DNA of 6,321 nucleotides, taken from positions 1 to 6,321 of the forward strand of contig NZ_JAVTWB010000185.1 of NCBI RefSeq assembly GCF_032229525.1. The letters are read 5' to 3'. This document shows positions 5,544 through 6,321 of the stretch, piece after piece (within the stretch, counting starts at the first letter, position 1; each line of letters opens with the position of its first letter). The notes beneath the pieces were generated by a model. The model was not told the origin of the DNA. It worked only from the letters and a program-made list of their open reading frames with translations, and ran no database searches. The DNA is from Accumulibacter sp032229525. Lineage in GTDB: Bacteria; Pseudomonadota; Gammaproteobacteria; Burkholderiales; Rhodocyclaceae. The translations under genes were made by a program, and so were the position numbers.

Positions 5544-6298
5544 ACAAGCCAGCCATTACCGAAGCGGACCTGCATGCCTATGTCGATGGCGCCCTGTCGG
5601 ACGCGCGCCTCGCCGAAGTGCAGGCCTATCTCGCGACACGACCGCAGGAAGCCGAGCGTGTTCAGGCCTACCGGCAGCAGAACGAGGCGCTGCATCGGCT
5701 GTTCGACCCGGTGCTCGATGAAGCGCTGCCAGAGCGCTTGCGGGTGCCGTCGCCCGCGCGCTGGCGATTCGCCCCGCTACGCCAGGCCGCCGTTCTGGCC
5801 TGGATCGCTCTGGGTGGCTTGATCGGCTGGCAGTTGGGCAGCATGCAGCACGCAGCGACGAACAAGCATGCCACTCTTGCGCAGCGGGCCGCCATTGCGC
5901 ATGTGGTCTACAGCCCCGAGGTGCGGCATCCGGTCGAAGTGGGTGCCGACCAGGAGACGCACCTGGTCAACTGGCTTTCGAAGCGGCTTGGTACGCAGCT
6001 CAGCGTGCCGCAACTCGGTGAACTGGGCTACAGCCTGGTCGGCGGCCGCCTGCTGCCCGGCGACGATGGCCCGGTGGCGCTATTCATGTACCAGGATGAA
6101 AAGGGCCGGCGGCTGACGCTCTACGTCCGTACCGGTGCCGAGGACGGGAGTGAAACCGCCTTCCGCTTTGCCCGGGAGAATGGCGTCAGCGTGTTTTACT
6201 GGCTGGACGGCAAGCTGGGCTACGCCCTGTCGGCGGAAATTGACAAGGCCGAACTGCTGCGTGTGGCGAACGCGCTTTATCGACAGCTCAACCCCTGA
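5540..6298 (+). CDS. Transmembrane anti-sigma factor (RsiW-like, cysteine-free)
   Basis: A 252-residue inner-membrane protein likely to bind and silence the sigma factor encoded just before it. The cytoplasmic N-terminus has the anti-sigma signature ITEADLHAYVDG (6-17) and a helical repeat of A, R and E residues to about 65 (LHRLFDPVLDE at 51-61). One membrane segment lies at about 82-101, and a periplasmic domain of about 150 residues follows, with conserved-looking blocks HPVEV (130-134), HLVNWLSKRLG (141-151), GGRLLPGDDGP (168-178) and VFYWLDG (218-224). There is no cysteine anywhere, so the HxxxCxxC zinc motif of ZAS-type anti-sigma factors is absent and no thiol chemistry is possible within it. 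ATG 5540 overlaps the sigma stop codon, and a weak GAGAG (5528-5532) lies 7 bases upstream. Release could be by regulated proteolysis or a conformational change; the signal is not evident. The assignment rests on N-terminal pattern, topology and context. Confidence 0.9.
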   Translation: MNKPAITEADLHAYVDGALSDARLAEVQAYLATRPQEAERVQAYRQQNEALHRLFDPVLDEALPERLRVPSPARWRFAPLRQAAVLAWIALGGLIGWQLGSMQHAATNKHATLAQRAAIAHVVYSPEVRHPVEVGADQETHLVNWLSKRLGTQLSVPQLGELGYSLVGGRLLPGDDGPVALFMYQDEKGRRLTLYVRTGAEDGSETAFRFARENGVSVFYWLDGKLGYALSAEIDKAELLRVANALYRQLNP

Positions 6299-6321
6299 GC
6301 GATACCTTGCCCGGACCCTCT

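Overview
The window is a GC-rich chromosomal segment with five protein-coding genes. Codon use, the domain styles and the gene set (a Cache-HAMP-PAS-GGDEF-EAL regulator, Tag glycosylase, an ECF sigma/anti-sigma pair) suggest a beta- or gammaproteobacterium. I cannot place it more precisely from sequence alone. There are no tRNA or rRNA genes, CRISPR arrays, insertion sequences or phage genes, and base composition looks even throughout.

Layout. Positions 1-2973 (+) hold a large membrane-bound cyclic-di-GMP enzyme whose true start lies before the window. A 129-base convergent gap follows. Next, on the minus strand, come a small unrecognised lipoprotein (3103-3624) and DNA-3-methyladenine glycosylase I, tag (3807-4373). 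Each of these two has its own plausible promoter. A 254-base divergent region (4374-4627) separates tag from a plus-strand three-gene unit. That unit encodes a small exported protein of the YxFxxD/YxWxxD repeat family (4628-5014), an ECF sigma factor (5025-5543) and its membrane anti-sigma factor (5540-6298). The last 23 bases show nothing.

How the genes work together. The last three genes form one tightly spaced operon. The sigma ribosome-binding site overlaps the stop codon of the exported protein, and the sigma and anti-sigma genes share an ATGA overlap. The simplest reading is a cell-envelope signalling module: the anti-sigma factor spans the inner membrane and holds the sigma factor, and the exported protein is either the first output or a partner in sensing. 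The anti-sigma factor contains no cysteine, so neither a zinc-thiol switch nor a disulfide switch can operate within it. The leader of this operon contains a compact stem-loop just before the ribosome-binding site, overlapped by an alternative hairpin. This operon is the most interesting part of the window. The cyclic-di-GMP enzyme, tag and the lipoprotein show no clear functional link to it.
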